Shown here in pieces: positions 36,372 to 45,909 of a DNA stretch of 64,000 nucleotides; within the stretch, counting starts at the first letter, position 1, and every line of letters starts with the position of its first letter. This DNA comes from Desulfosporosinus shakirovi (GTDB lineage Bacteria; Bacillota; Desulfitobacteriia; Desulfitobacteriales; Desulfitobacteriaceae): assembly GCF_020595055.1 (NCBI RefSeq), contig NZ_JAJDOO010000012.1, positions 62,001 to 126,000 on the forward strand, in the 5' to 3' direction. The position numbers were made by a program, and so were the translations under genes. Under the pieces are notes generated by a model that searched no databases, was not told where the DNA came from, and saw only the letters and a list, made by a program, of their open reading frames with translations.

Positions 36372-37697
36372 TTAAGTCAAAGATTTCGAGAAAGATACAA
36401 TCCCGCTGGACTCACGTGGTCCAACAACGGTTTTCCAACCGGACAGTTCAGAAAGTTTTCCGGAAATTACTGCGACATAACCCGGAATGATGACATTGCG
36501 GTGTTTTACCTTATCGGCAATTCCACATGCATTCATTGCTTCGACGATTTTCTCAGGCTCGAATTTGCCAGCAGCGTAGGCTGTGAGGACGGATGTTCCG
36601 TCGGTATCAATTGGTAAGATATAGCTAGGAATTTTGGATGTTTCAACTTCACCTTCGACACTATAGTACGTTAGGGAGAAGTTAGTGGTAATATAAAATG
36701 GCGAATTTTCATCTACATTGCCAACAGAATGCAGTTTTGGTTCAACTTGAATTGGTTTTTGAGGATCTGTATAAATGTTCTGCTTTAAGGTCATTAACGG
36801 TAAAAGGTGAGCCTTTTTGCTGGTTTTCAAGACGACAGCACTGGCATATTTAGCCACATATACTGAGGCTTCCATGATTTCTTCCATTGGTTCAGTTTTG
36901 CTTGTATAGGCAATGACAGGGAATCCAAGCGGTCTGAATTTTTTCTTAATGGCTAAACGGCGAATATGGGTAAGATTTGCTAAAGTATCGACCGGTGTTC
37001 TTGTACCAGGATCTAAAACGAATTCTTTATAACCTAAAGCTTGTGCCTTAACTACAAGTTCTTCGAGAGCATCCAGTCCATCTGCTTTAATGATGACAGG
37101 AACTGAGTTTTCTTTAGCTAAGTTGACCATAGCTTCGTAGTTATCTGCAGTTGCCGCTCCAATAAGGGGTTTACGGGAGGCCAATAGTGCGAGAGCAGCT
37201 TTCATAGCCTCGGGATCACTGCTTAATAGAAGTAATGATTTATCTGTGGCTTCTGCCACAATAGCAGCTACCTTAACAAAGCGGGTAGCATCTCCGGATT
37301 CTTGAACTACAGCTACACCATCAATAGAGTATTGAAGACCGACACGCTCAAATTCTAAGCCCTTGATCTCCTCAATTTTGGCATTCAATTCATCATCACT
37401 TAAGGTATCTGACACAGAAATAAGTAAAGTCGTGGAATGATAAAAGGTTTTGTCATGACGGAAAAGAACTGTTTCATCTCCGAGAACAGAATCCTTACCG
37501 AATTTTATAGCTTTAATCGGAGGAGCAGCGGCAGAATCCAAGTTCTCTCGGGCAGCTTCAGTTACATAGGGGCAAGAGTCTAGAGCTGCTTTTCCTGAGG
37601 CCAATGCCATGGCAAAGGCTAGGCAAGTTGGAACGCCACATTCTCCGCAGTTTTTCTTGGGCATTTGTTTATAGATTTCTAAACCTGTAAGAGCCAT
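36372..37697 (-). CDS. acsC: AcsC, large subunit of the corrinoid iron-sulfur protein
   Basis: Carries the [4Fe-4S] cluster and the cobamide of the corrinoid iron-sulfur protein. The cluster ligands Cys17, Cys20, Cys25 and Cys42 in the N-terminal domain match the spacing known from Moorella. A TIM-barrel domain and a C-terminal cobamide-binding domain (about 320-441) follow. Length is 441 residues from the ATG at 37697, which has AAAGGGG at good distance; the frame extends 15 codons upstream without a better site. It follows acsB after 80 bases that contain a strong hairpin. Confidence 0.95.
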   Translation of the reverse strand: MALTGLEIYKQMPKKNCGECGVPTCLAFAMALASGKAALDSCPYVTEAARENLDSAAAPPIKAIKFGKDSVLGDETVLFRHDKTFYHSTTLLISVSDTLSDDELNAKIEEIKGLEFERVGLQYSIDGVAVVQESGDATRFVKVAAIVAEATDKSLLLLSSDPEAMKAALALLASRKPLIGAATADNYEAMVNLAKENSVPVIIKADGLDALEELVVKAQALGYKEFVLDPGTRTPVDTLANLTHIRRLAIKKKFRPLGFPVIAYTSKTEPMEEIMEASVYVAKYASAVVLKTSKKAHLLPLMTLKQNIYTDPQKPIQVEPKLHSVGNVDENSPFYITTNFSLTYYSVEGEVETSKIPSYILPIDTDGTSVLTAYAAGKFEPEKIVEAMNACGIADKVKHRNVIIPGYVAVISGKLSELSGWKTVVGPRESSGIVSFSKSLT

Positions 37698-37730
37698 TTT
37701 AAATCCCCTTTCTAATCGATCTAGGATGAA

Positions 37731-37770
37731 GCAGACCCGCAAGGTCCCTTTCGGGGACCTTGTCGTCTGC
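37731..37770 (-). promoter_or_regulatory. Strong hairpin between acsB and acsC
   Basis: GCAGAC and AAGGTCCC on one side pair with GGGACCTT and GTCTGC on the other: an 8-bp GC-rich stem, a 3x3 internal loop and a further 6-bp stem around a small CGAAA-type loop. No T-run follows on the minus strand, so it is not a canonical terminator. It could stabilise the acsB end of the message or set the acsB:acsC ratio. Confidence 0.6.
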
Positions 37771-37777
37771 GAGAATA

Positions 37778-39958
37778 TTACATTAGTGGTTCAAGGTTAA
37801 AGCATGGATGTCCATTTTCTTCAAGGAAAGGAATTATTTCTTCTACTGTGGTGCCAACGGACTCATCCGCAATCTTGTCTATGAAGTCTGCTCCTAAACC
37901 TTCATCAATGGAGCGTTGAATAAAGTCCTCACGCAAGAATTCTTTCAGTTCTTTTGGCATCCAGACAATACGGGCAAGTCCACCATCAGCAGGAATGAAC
38001 TTTTTGCTGAGCAGATAAGTTCTTCCGATTCCCATGAACCCTGGAGTTTGCATTCCACCACCGCATGTTCCAGCCAGTGATGAGAATGTCATACCGCAAG
38101 GGGTCATTCCGGAATGTTCGCGAGTCGTCAGCATGAGACCGTTCGCTTCAGGAACAATTGCCATGATAGCCTCAAAGCAACCGCAAGAGGTCATCGGTTT
38201 ATCCATTAAAGTATAGAGGTTAACCTCTTCTAAGGTGTTGTTCGAAGCTTTAAACAGATAATCATTCGTACTTTGCCACATACCTTTTAGCTCATCAATT
38301 GCTGGCCCTTTAGGAATAGGTTGGTTGGGTCCGTTTGGTGCGATCTCATAGGATGCTTTAGCATCTAGCCAGCTCACTGCACCACACAAACCAACCCTTT
38401 CAGGAGTAACTATACAAACATGGTTTGGTGCAAAGGACTGACAAAGTAAACAGGAATAGAAATCTTCGACTGACTCATCGGTTAAACTCCTCATACGATC
38501 GTCACGAGCACGATATCGTTCGCGTGCTTTGACAAGGCCTTCCTCAACTGCGGCTTGATCAGTAATAAGAGTCACTTGAACACGGTCTACAATAGCTGGG
38601 AATTCTTGTTTTAACTTCGCCAACAGGAGTTCACCCAGATGCTTAATTAAGAAACCCTTTGATCTGGCATCTTTGGAAATCCGCACCCAACATAAATCAC
38701 GCTGAGCAACGTGCCAGACACCCTCTCCATAGTTTGCAAAGTAGTGGATTCGACGCTCCAAAACTCCTTCAAAATCATCCTGCATTTTACGTCCGAAAAT
38801 GTCGATCCTAATTCCCAAAGGAAGTCTGGATCCTTCTGGGACAGTATCGATTTCAGGCCCGATGACTGTGACCTGACCGTCAACAACTTCATCAGGTCCC
38901 ACTGATTGAACAAGCTCAAAGGCTGTAGAACGACCGCCACCAAATTCCACATAGGTTTCAGCTTTGCGGATGGATTCTCCTTCAAAAGCAGGCCCAAAGT
39001 TTACAGGAATCGGGATTTCAATATTAGTTAGTTTAATGCCTCGAACTTCCAGTGCTAATGGAACGATTTTCTCATAGTCAGGTTCAGATACGTACCAATC
39101 AGGGATTTGCATGTCTTCAGGAAGCACTTGATCTGAAATAGTTGGGAAGCCCATGAAAATTGCGCCCATTGAAGCTGCTAGCTTGACATCATCTGTCTCG
39201 CCAAGGCTTAGGACAAATGCCCGAATCCGACGACGTTGATAATCCCGATGGTTTTCACGTTCTCCAGCTGGAATTCCACCGAAAGCTAGACCTGCGCGGA
39301 AGGCATAGTTTACAGCGTGAATAATCTGGGTAAAGTTTCCTAGAGGAAAAGCAATGTAGTCTTCCCCAATTTTGACGTTTACTTCGAGTAACTGCTCAAT
39401 GACCTCATCACACAGAAAGATCATAAATCCTTTACCCATCAGATTATCAACGATTTTCTTAGCTGCTTGAGAATCTTTTGCTCGCCCAAGAATTACCGCA
39501 ACTCCTGGAATAGTCCAGTCAACCATCTTGATTCCGTGTTTCCGTACTATCGGGTCACCTAAGAATCCAGTCCAAGGTTTAACTTTAGGCTCTTCTCCAC
39601 GCAGATAATTGATTGTCTCAATGACTTCAGCCGCATATAGGGTAGATTCACCCCAAAGTCTAGCATTTTCAAAGGTAAGATCTGTACGAATTTGACTGCG
39701 CATACGGTTCAGAATAGGAACCAGTTCACCTAATTTGGTCACCTTTTCTCCTGAAAGACAGGTGATAACTGGAAGGTGGTAGGCAGTATCTGGATAACCA
39801 ACTTCTTGCTCAGTACCAAAATCCTTAATTGCTCGATTCAATAAGATTTCCGCATAAGTCATCGCAATGGTTGTACCATCATACGCTCTTCGTAAGAGTT
39901 TTTTTGGTTGATTATTAGGATCTTTAATTGCGTCTGCGTAAATTTCCTCCATAGACAT
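37778..39958 (-). CDS. acsB: AcsB, acetyl-CoA synthase (CO-methylating)
   Basis: Joins CO, a methyl group from the corrinoid protein and CoA into acetyl-CoA. The 726 residues match the Moorella enzyme. A-cluster ligands are present with the expected spacing: Cys503, 506, 515 and 525 for the [4Fe-4S] part, and Cys592-Gly-Cys594 in SCGCFEAI for the distal nickel. I chose the ATG at 39958 because AAAGGAGG lies 7 bases upstream; an ATG two codons earlier starts one base after that site. It is 16 bases behind acsA. Confidence 0.96.
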   Translation of the reverse strand: MSMEEIYADAIKDPNNQPKKLLRRAYDGTTIAMTYAEILLNRAIKDFGTEQEVGYPDTAYHLPVITCLSGEKVTKLGELVPILNRMRSQIRTDLTFENARLWGESTLYAAEVIETINYLRGEEPKVKPWTGFLGDPIVRKHGIKMVDWTIPGVAVILGRAKDSQAAKKIVDNLMGKGFMIFLCDEVIEQLLEVNVKIGEDYIAFPLGNFTQIIHAVNYAFRAGLAFGGIPAGERENHRDYQRRRIRAFVLSLGETDDVKLAASMGAIFMGFPTISDQVLPEDMQIPDWYVSEPDYEKIVPLALEVRGIKLTNIEIPIPVNFGPAFEGESIRKAETYVEFGGGRSTAFELVQSVGPDEVVDGQVTVIGPEIDTVPEGSRLPLGIRIDIFGRKMQDDFEGVLERRIHYFANYGEGVWHVAQRDLCWVRISKDARSKGFLIKHLGELLLAKLKQEFPAIVDRVQVTLITDQAAVEEGLVKARERYRARDDRMRSLTDESVEDFYSCLLCQSFAPNHVCIVTPERVGLCGAVSWLDAKASYEIAPNGPNQPIPKGPAIDELKGMWQSTNDYLFKASNNTLEEVNLYTLMDKPMTSCGCFEAIMAIVPEANGLMLTTREHSGMTPCGMTFSSLAGTCGGGMQTPGFMGIGRTYLLSKKFIPADGGLARIVWMPKELKEFLREDFIQRSIDEGLGADFIDKIADESVGTTVEEIIPFLEENGHPCFNLEPLM

Positions 39959-39974
39959 AAACATTCCTCCTTTC

Positions 39975-41993
39975 TTACCAACCTTGCGCTATTGCTGTGT
40001 CGTTCTTCTCCGCCGTTTGCCTGTGAATGCCTAATTTCCAAGTTCTATACTCTAAAGCATCTAAGAGTTTTGTCGCTCCAATAGCAGGATCGACTTCAAA
40101 TATAAAATTTCCGCCAAAAACGTCATGGGCAATTTGAGTCGTAATTCCATAGACAAGGTCACTGCCTTCAACTGGGGGCAATGAACCGACATGGGTGGGC
40201 AGTCCTAAAGTGACACACCAAGAACCAATCGCAACAGCTTTTTCATGCATGGCTTCAGGAGCAGATGCGACAAAAGGAACTTTAGGAATATCAACTCCAA
40301 GTTCATTAGCCATTGCAACTGCCAAATCTGCCGCTCGGCTGTTATCCACACAAGAGCCAACATGAAATACTAGGGGAAGACCGGTGGCCAATTGGGGATT
40401 TGCTGCTTCCAGGGTTTGAATGAATGACTTAAGCCCTTCCCCAGCATAAGTATCAACCGCTAAGGGGGACATAAGACCAAATTTCGCAAACGCTCCTGAG
40501 GAACAGCCTGTGGAAATAACGAAAACGTCATTTTTCACGAGTTCTTTCAAGACAGTTATATGGGACTCATCTTGAGCCCGTTTAAGATTGTTACATCCGG
40601 CCATGAGACATACTCCTTTGAGCTGTCCACTCTGAATGGCATCTGTCAGGACGGATATCGGACGTTCGGGGTTGATCTTTGAGAAAATCTCGGTAAGCGC
40701 TTCTATACTGAAACCAGCTACAAGCTTATGCTTTTCGTTAGGAATGGAGATTTTCTTGGGATCCCGATGCTTATAAGCTTCAATAGCAATCTTTATAAGC
40801 TTCTTGGCATCTTCCATAGCTGTGGTGGTGTTGAAAGCGATGTGTTGAGCACTTGGGACTTTCATAATAGCTTCTGTAGTAATAACTTTTGTATGATAGC
40901 ATTCCGCTATGGTTTGCACAGCTGGATAGATACACTGAATATCTACGACCATCGCATCTAAAGCACCCGTTAAGATGGCCATTTCTTGAGAAGCGGAAGA
41001 TGTTGCTAAGTATACACCTTCCCGCATGAGCAGTTCATTACCTGTACAGCAGATTCCTACGATATTGACCCCTTCAGCTCCAACTTTTACTGCCTCTTCT
41101 TTCATCGCTCGAGCAGCAGCAACTACCATTTCGCTCAGTACCGGGTTATGCCCGTGAACAGCAATATTCACCATTTTGGGGTTAATTACACCTAAGTTTG
41201 CTTCCGATACGATAGGTTCGGGAATTCCAAACAACACGTCGCTTAGATTTGTGCCGATATATTCCCCACCTAAGTCAGCAAGTGCACTTTTGAGTCCTCC
41301 GAAAATGATATTTACCGGATCACTGTCGACGCCCATGGCGGTCTGAGCAATAAGCTCAGTTATTGATCCGTCAATATTTTTCGGCATAATATTAGTGTGC
41401 CGGAATTTCTTACAGCGTCCTTCAGTCATAAATGAATCAAGAAACGCTAACGGACGATCTTGATAACGTCCAAAATCTGCATATCCAATCTCAACAACGT
41501 CTCTGAGGATATCCTTATCCCCACGGTCAAGAGTGGCTACTCCAAGTTTTTCTGCTAATTTATGAAGCTTTGCTGGAGATTTGATTTCGTAATCGTCGGC
41601 ATGTCCATCGACTAATGCATGAGCTGTGTGCAAAACATGGCGTGCATGCTCAGAGTGAGATGCGGCTCCTCCAGCAATCATGCGGACAATGTTACGTGAA
41701 ACAATGGTATAAGCTGAGGCTCCGCAGATTCCACGACTTCCAGGACCGTCCTCTTTTTTAACACGACAAGGGCCGGCGATACAGATACGGCAACATATCC
41801 CTTTGTATCCAAACGCACATTGAGGTTGTTGAGCAACTACCCGATCATAAACCGTCTCAATATTCTTATCCTTAATCATTTCCAACATTTGAAGGGCACC
41901 GGGGTCGGTTGTACGAATGGGATTCTTAGGATCTACGACTCGCGGTGCGTCGGATGGTCGGGCGGTATGGGTTAAATCCCGATATCTTGGCAT
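39975..41993 (-). CDS. acsA: AcsA/CooS, Ni-Fe CO dehydrogenase catalytic subunit
   Basis: Reversibly reduces CO2 to CO at the C-cluster and feeds CO to AcsB. Length is 672 residues. The N-terminal cysteines Cys59, 67, 68, 71 and 76 match the B- and D-cluster ligands of known enzymes. Later stretches such as VHGHNPVLSEMV, GICCTGNELLMR, MAGCNNLKRAQDES, STGCSSGAFAKFG and HVGSCVDNSRA carry the C-cluster ligands. ATG after GAGGAGG. Position inside the acs operon makes it the acetyl-CoA synthase partner rather than a stand-alone CO-oxidising CooS. Confidence 0.96.
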   Translation of the reverse strand: MPRYRDLTHTARPSDAPRVVDPKNPIRTTDPGALQMLEMIKDKNIETVYDRVVAQQPQCAFGYKGICCRICIAGPCRVKKEDGPGSRGICGASAYTIVSRNIVRMIAGGAASHSEHARHVLHTAHALVDGHADDYEIKSPAKLHKLAEKLGVATLDRGDKDILRDVVEIGYADFGRYQDRPLAFLDSFMTEGRCKKFRHTNIMPKNIDGSITELIAQTAMGVDSDPVNIIFGGLKSALADLGGEYIGTNLSDVLFGIPEPIVSEANLGVINPKMVNIAVHGHNPVLSEMVVAAARAMKEEAVKVGAEGVNIVGICCTGNELLMREGVYLATSSASQEMAILTGALDAMVVDIQCIYPAVQTIAECYHTKVITTEAIMKVPSAQHIAFNTTTAMEDAKKLIKIAIEAYKHRDPKKISIPNEKHKLVAGFSIEALTEIFSKINPERPISVLTDAIQSGQLKGVCLMAGCNNLKRAQDESHITVLKELVKNDVFVISTGCSSGAFAKFGLMSPLAVDTYAGEGLKSFIQTLEAANPQLATGLPLVFHVGSCVDNSRAADLAVAMANELGVDIPKVPFVASAPEAMHEKAVAIGSWCVTLGLPTHVGSLPPVEGSDLVYGITTQIAHDVFGGNFIFEVDPAIGATKLLDALEYRTWKLGIHRQTAEKNDTAIAQGW

Positions 41994-42060
41994 ATTACAC
42001 CCTCCTCTTTATTAAGATCTTGTTTCTTAGAAAATATTCATCTCTACTACGAAACCTCTG

Positions 42061-42825
42061 TCATCTCCCTTCGTCTACGATTTTTTGGTAAATTATATTG
42101 AGCTCAACTCCCAGAGACCCACCAGGCAACTCGATATTACCTGTATTTAAGGACATTTCCAACAGCTCGTCACTGTAAGGGATGATGCCAATAAGCTGTT
42201 CTTTAGGAAAGTGGTCTCTAAGAAAACTTTCATCTTTAGAATTGCGAACTTTGTTGCCAACTACAAGTACTCGAGGAATACCCAGTTCAAAAGCGAGCTG
42301 TTGTATTACCTTTACGGTTTGAATGCTTACCTTACTCGGTTCTGTGACAATGACTAAAACATCGACTCCTAAAGCTGTGCCCCTGGTTAGTTGTTCAATT
42401 CCTGCCCCCATATCTAAGATGACTGTATCTTTCTCCCCAAGGATTAGCGAATTAACTAAGGCTTGAAGAAAGCTGTTTTCTTTACAGTAACAAGAAGTGC
42501 CGCCTCCTTTTATGTTTCCCATGCGAAAGAACCTAAGAGCTCCCAACGAGATGCTGTAGTCATCAAGTATATTATCTACGTTGGGATTAAGTGGATAATA
42601 AGTTCCACTTCCCCCCATGCGCTCTTCGATTAATTGTTTCATATCAACAATCGGCTTTAGATTCGCAAGTACATCATCAGAGATTCCTAAGATCGTCCCT
42701 AAACTGGCATCTGGGTCAGCATCAACTGCTAATACAGATATCTCTTTATTTGAGAGCCATTGGGCAAAATTTGCAGCAAAAGTAGTTTTACCAACGCCAC
42801 CTTTGCCAGAAATTGCTATTTTCAA
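42061..42825 (-). CDS. cooC: CooC-type nickel-insertion ATPase, first copy
   Basis: ATPase of 254 residues at the head of the acs operon, expected to help place nickel in the CO dehydrogenase C-cluster. Walker A is GKGGVGKTTF (7-16), then LAVDADPDASLG, and a Cys-Tyr-Cys pair lies in GGTSCYCKENSF. A middle motif VILDMGAGIEQLTRG matches CooC. TTG start with AAGGAG upstream. It is only a distant relative of the second copy, so the two are not a recent duplication. Confidence 0.92.
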   Translation of the reverse strand: MKIAISGKGGVGKTTFAANFAQWLSNKEISVLAVDADPDASLGTILGISDDVLANLKPIVDMKQLIEERMGGSGTYYPLNPNVDNILDDYSISLGALRFFRMGNIKGGGTSCYCKENSFLQALVNSLILGEKDTVILDMGAGIEQLTRGTALGVDVLVIVTEPSKVSIQTVKVIQQLAFELGIPRVLVVGNKVRNSKDESFLRDHFPKEQLIGIIPYSDELLEMSLNTGNIELPGGSLGVELNIIYQKIVDEGR

Positions 42826-43305
42826 CGAAACTCAACTCCTTCTCTGCATTTAATCATAAGCCTGTTAATCTAATGCTGCGCTTTTATTAATTATATATTC
42901 TTTTTTTGTTTCACAAATCCTGCAAAATTTCTGAATATATTTTTTATTTTAACCAACTTTTTTAAATGACTAAGAACGTGGTTTTATTGTTTAATATTTC
43001 TGTATATTCAGATAAATGTCACATTTTTTTAATGTAACTCACAAATTAAACGATTTTACCTTTAAAATTATAATATGCAACTTAATTTCTATTTAGTTTT
43101 AAGATATAAAATTAAATTTAGGCTAAATTATGTCTCCGTTATTATATTTGAATTCTAAGAGAATTAATTTATGGATTGCTCGTTTAGAGGTCATTAAACA
43201 TTGCTCATGCACTCCAATTATGTACGCCTTCAATCGACCTATTCTAAGGGCTCTGATAAATAAAAGATCATTAAATTCACTCTTCCTGAAAACTAATATA
43301 AAATT
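42826..43305. other. AT-rich intergenic region upstream of the acs operon
   Basis: This 480-base stretch has no gene I support and should carry the acs promoter and control sites. Two things stand out: an inverted pair CTGAATATA (near 42931) and TATATTCAG (near 43003), about 70 bases apart, and an imperfect 21-base palindrome at 43018-43038 with arms GTCACAT/ATGTAAC, loosely of CRP/FNR type. No clear sigma-A promoter or riboswitch was found. Confidence 0.35.
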
Positions 43306-44172
43306 TCAGACAGACAGTTTAGTAGGCCAAGGGTGAAATGCAAGTCCAAACGCGCCTGCTCCAACGTGAGTTGCTATAACTGGTCCGGCTTCAAATAAAC
43401 GAACTTCATGCTCCGGATAGCGAACCTGAAGTTCGTTAAGCAATACTCTTCCCTCTTCAGGTATATTGACGTGCATAACACAAATTCGATAACGTTTGCC
43501 AGCAGATAATGCCCGATCTAATTGTTCAAGAACAGTCTGCCAAGCCCGTGAACGTGAACGTACTTTATCAAAAACATCAATATGGGCGCTTTTATTAAAA
43601 TAAAGAATTGGTTTAATTTGTAGCAATGTCCCTACCAGAGCAGCCGCTCCACCAATTCGCCCGCCTTTTCGAAGATTTTCTAATGTATCCACTATGAAAT
43701 AAAGTTCCGTTTCTTGGATCAGAATTTTTAATTTGTCCATAATTTCTAAAGCACTTAAGCCCTGTTGTGACCACTCAGCTGACGCCCATGCCAAAACACC
43801 AAGACCTAATGCAGAAGATCTTGAATCAAAAATGTGAATATTTGGGTTTGAGGCCAGCTCCTTAGCCATTTGCGCGGAATGCAATGTGCCGCTTATTGCT
43901 GAGGAGAGATGAATACTCACGATATCCTCGATACCTTCAGAAAACATAGCTTCGTAAGTCTCTAAAAATTTGCCAACGGAAGGTTGAGATGTTGTAGAAA
44001 GACCGGAGATATAACTTAACTTTTTAAAATAAATCTGATTGGTTAATTCTGTTTCTGAATACGTTTCGTCTCCGATATTCACATTAAGAGGCACTACGCG
44101 AATTTGAAATTGTTCAAGAATATCCTTCGATAAATATCCTGTCGAATCCACAACTATCCCTATTTTCCTCAA
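43306..44172 (-). CDS. DegV family fatty-acid-binding protein
   Basis: DegV proteins bind fatty acids; in Firmicutes related FakB proteins deliver them to a fatty acid kinase. The 288 residues open with IGIVVDSTGYLSKDIL, continue with SQPSVGKFLETYE and IHLSSAISGTLHSAQM, and have ENLRKGGRIGGAAALVGTLLQIKPIL, all DegV signatures. TTG start after AAGGGAGAG. It is a single gene upstream of the acs promoter region. No FakA-like kinase is in the window, so the link to lipid metabolism is from the family only. Confidence 0.88.
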   Translation of the reverse strand: MRKIGIVVDSTGYLSKDILEQFQIRVVPLNVNIGDETYSETELTNQIYFKKLSYISGLSTTSQPSVGKFLETYEAMFSEGIEDIVSIHLSSAISGTLHSAQMAKELASNPNIHIFDSRSSALGLGVLAWASAEWSQQGLSALEIMDKLKILIQETELYFIVDTLENLRKGGRIGGAAALVGTLLQIKPILYFNKSAHIDVFDKVRSRSRAWQTVLEQLDRALSAGKRYRICVMHVNIPEEGRVLLNELQVRYPEHEVRLFEAGPVIATHVGAGAFGLAFHPWPTKLSV

Positions 44173-44463
44173 ATCTATTTCTCTCCCTTATGTCTAAAAA
44201 ACCTTGGAATTTCTTAAAATACATTGTTTGAATAAAGTATATCTTAAATCAAAAGGGGTAGCAATCAAAAAACCCAGCAATTGGATTAATACGCTGCCTT
44301 TTTACCTATATTTTAACATTTTTAGTAATTGTGGTAACAAATCGGTATAGGAGTATTCTATTATAAAAAGTAAAATTTTTCAATGAATAGTCATTCATTT
44401 TTAGAATATTTTATAATTTTATGTATTATTTTAAATTAAGTAGATTGGTTATGCCTAAATAGG
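44173..44463. other. Intergenic region between degV and tRNA-Pro
   Basis: Very AT-rich, about 290 bases. It should hold the leftward degV promoter, but I see no clear one. No gene, riboswitch or repeat stands out. Confidence 0.3.
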
Positions 44464-44492
44464 TTGACAGAACTAATATGATTTGTTAGTAT
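44464..44492 (+). promoter_or_regulatory. Sigma-A promoter of tRNA-Pro
   Basis: TTGACA (44464-44469), a 17-base spacer and TAGTAT (44487-44492). The predicted start is about 12 bases before the tRNA 5' end. Confidence 0.85.
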
Positions 44493-44510
44493 GATAGACG
44501 TTCTTAAATA

Positions 44511-44587
44511 CGGGGCGTGGCGCAGTTTGGTAGCGTGCTTGGTTCGGGACCAAGAGGCCGTGGGTTCGAATCCCGTCGCCCCGACCA
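44511..44587 (+). tRNA. tRNA-Pro (anticodon CGG)
   Basis: Full cloverleaf: acceptor CGGGGCG/CGCCCCG, discriminator A, encoded CCA, D-arm GCGC/GCGT, anticodon stem CTTGG/CCAAG with loop TTCGGGA (anticodon CGG), and T-arm TGGG/CCCG region with TTCGAAT. It has its own promoter and, about 105 bases later, a terminator. Confidence 0.95.
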
Positions 44588-44692
44588 CTTTGAACTTCCA
44601 CTAGGAAAACAGGTTTTGAAATTATTAAAAGTAATCAAGCTACTGCAGGTTAACGATATTTTACTTAAGGTCAACGATTTCTTACTATACTG

Positions 44693-44735
44693 AACCACTT
44701 TGTTCTTGCATATTTTAGAGAACAAAGTGGTTTTT
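44693..44735 (+). terminator. Intrinsic terminator of the tRNA-Pro transcript
   Basis: Perfect 14-bp stem AACCACTTTGTTCT/AGAACAAAGTGGTT with a 12-base loop and a TTTTTAT tail. The space from the tRNA to this hairpin contains a degenerate direct repeat (AGGTTAACGAT and AGGTCAACGAT) but no second tRNA. Confidence 0.85.
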
Positions 44736-45128
44736 ATAATTCTACCACCATCTTCCAGCAGTTACTGCCTACTGTGAGACACCTTGTTTTTCTTAATGAT
44801 AAATATGTCTTCTTTAAAAATATATCAGCTATGTCAATCACTTGATAAATATAAGAGCACTCTATAAATAGAGGCCTCTAATTAATATTCAGTATATTAA
44901 GCTTAATCAAACTATTTGAAACCTCTTAATACAAAATTCTTATAATTCACAGAAGGAAAATATCTTTATAAAAGCCCTTCTTTTAATATAATTCTATTTT
45001 TGTTGACTAATGCTCCCTTAGTTGCTCTTAATCTGAGAATAATGATAAAATAATCTTAAGAACCTAACCTAGTTTAAAGTGCAACGTTCTAAATAATTGG
45101 GTTAATTTAATCAAAGGAGTCTTTTATA
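44736..45128. other. Intergenic region before the acetyltransferase gene
   Basis: AT-rich, about 390 bases. I see no gene, no structured RNA and no strong promoter; the only clear element is the AAAGGAG ribosome binding site of the gene that follows. Confidence 0.3.
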
Positions 45129-45668
45129 ATGTTACAAGGTCTGAAAACATTCGTTCGGACAGTAGAGGAAGATGATATTGACACAATATACCAATGGTAT
45201 AGTGATCAAGAGGTTAATTTTTGGTCTTCTGGCGCTTGGCCTCTAAATACTCTGCAGAGCAAAGATCAGATTGCTGTTAAATTTCTTGATGGGTCACCAG
45301 ATATTTACCGCTATTCTATACTCGATGAAAATGATCACCTCATCGGAACTATTGGTTTTAAGGAACTCAATATACCTGGTCGATCAGCGTCAATTTATAT
45401 TGTTATTGGGGATAAAGCTTATTGGGGAAAAGGGTATGGAACAGATGCCTTAATTGTATTTGCGCGTTTTCTCTTCACGCAGTGGAATTTCCACCGACTC
45501 TCGCTAGATACTTGGGATGAGAATATCCGAGCTATAAAAGCGTATGAAAAAGTTGGGTTCAAAGTTGAAGGCCGTCAACGTGAAGCTCGTTACGTGTTAG
45601 GAAACTATCATGATGCCATTCTCATGGGTTTGTTAAACAGTGAGTTTCTGGCCCTTCACGGAAAATAA
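45129..45668 (+). CDS. GNAT family N-acetyltransferase, RimJ/RimL-like
   Basis: Acetyl-CoA-dependent acetyltransferase of 179 residues. The opening LKTFVRTVEEDDIDTIYQWY is typical of the RimJ/RimL branch, the acetyl-CoA motif A lies in IGDKAYWGKGYGTDALIV (about 97-114) and motif B in AIKAYEKVGFKVEGRQRE. Such proteins acetylate ribosomal N-termini, drugs or small amines; the substrate cannot be told. AAAGGAG precedes the ATG at normal distance. It is the only gene between tRNA-Pro and the riboflavin leader. Confidence 0.88.
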   Translation: MLQGLKTFVRTVEEDDIDTIYQWYSDQEVNFWSSGAWPLNTLQSKDQIAVKFLDGSPDIYRYSILDENDHLIGTIGFKELNIPGRSASIYIVIGDKAYWGKGYGTDALIVFARFLFTQWNFHRLSLDTWDENIRAIKAYEKVGFKVEGRQREARYVLGNYHDAILMGLLNSEFLALHGK

Positions 45669-45751
45669 TCCGAAGCTAAACTTGAATCTTGGTAATAGGG
45701 TTGCTAAAATCAATAGTCTGGAGTAAACTATAAGAAATTCAATAGTTGTAT

Positions 45752-45862
45752 ACTCCTCTGGGGTTGGGTGAAATTCCCTACCGGCGGTAAAGCCCGCGAG
45801 CCTTTTTTGGCAGATCTGGTGAAATTCCAGGGCCGACAGTACAGTCTGGATGAGAAGAGGAA
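45752..45862 (+). promoter_or_regulatory. FMN riboswitch (RFN element)
   Basis: The conserved core is plain: GGGTGAAATTCCC, then CCGGCGGT, AAGCCCGCGAGCC, GGCAGATCTGGTGAAATTCC and GCCGACAGTACAGTCTGGATG, closed by a TCCTCT/AGAGGA P1 stem. It binds FMN and, with the hairpin at 45910-45938, should shut off the riboflavin operon when FMN is plentiful. Confidence 0.97.
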
Positions 45863-45909
45863 CAGTTACAAATTGCGTACTTACGCTTTTTTTGAGCTGT
45901 GTCTTATTC

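Noticed and set aside
43130-43336. 68-codon rightward open frame upstream of the acs operon
   Set aside because: AT-rich, no ribosome binding site, composition unlike a protein, and it runs into the DegV gene on the other strand.
44588-44692. Second tRNA or small RNA behind tRNA-Pro
   Set aside because: Only a degenerate direct repeat is present; no cloverleaf can be drawn.
44504-44725. 73-codon leftward frame across tRNA-Pro
   Set aside because: It is the antisense of the tRNA and its terminator; such frames give the familiar false [10 protein letters not shown] peptide.
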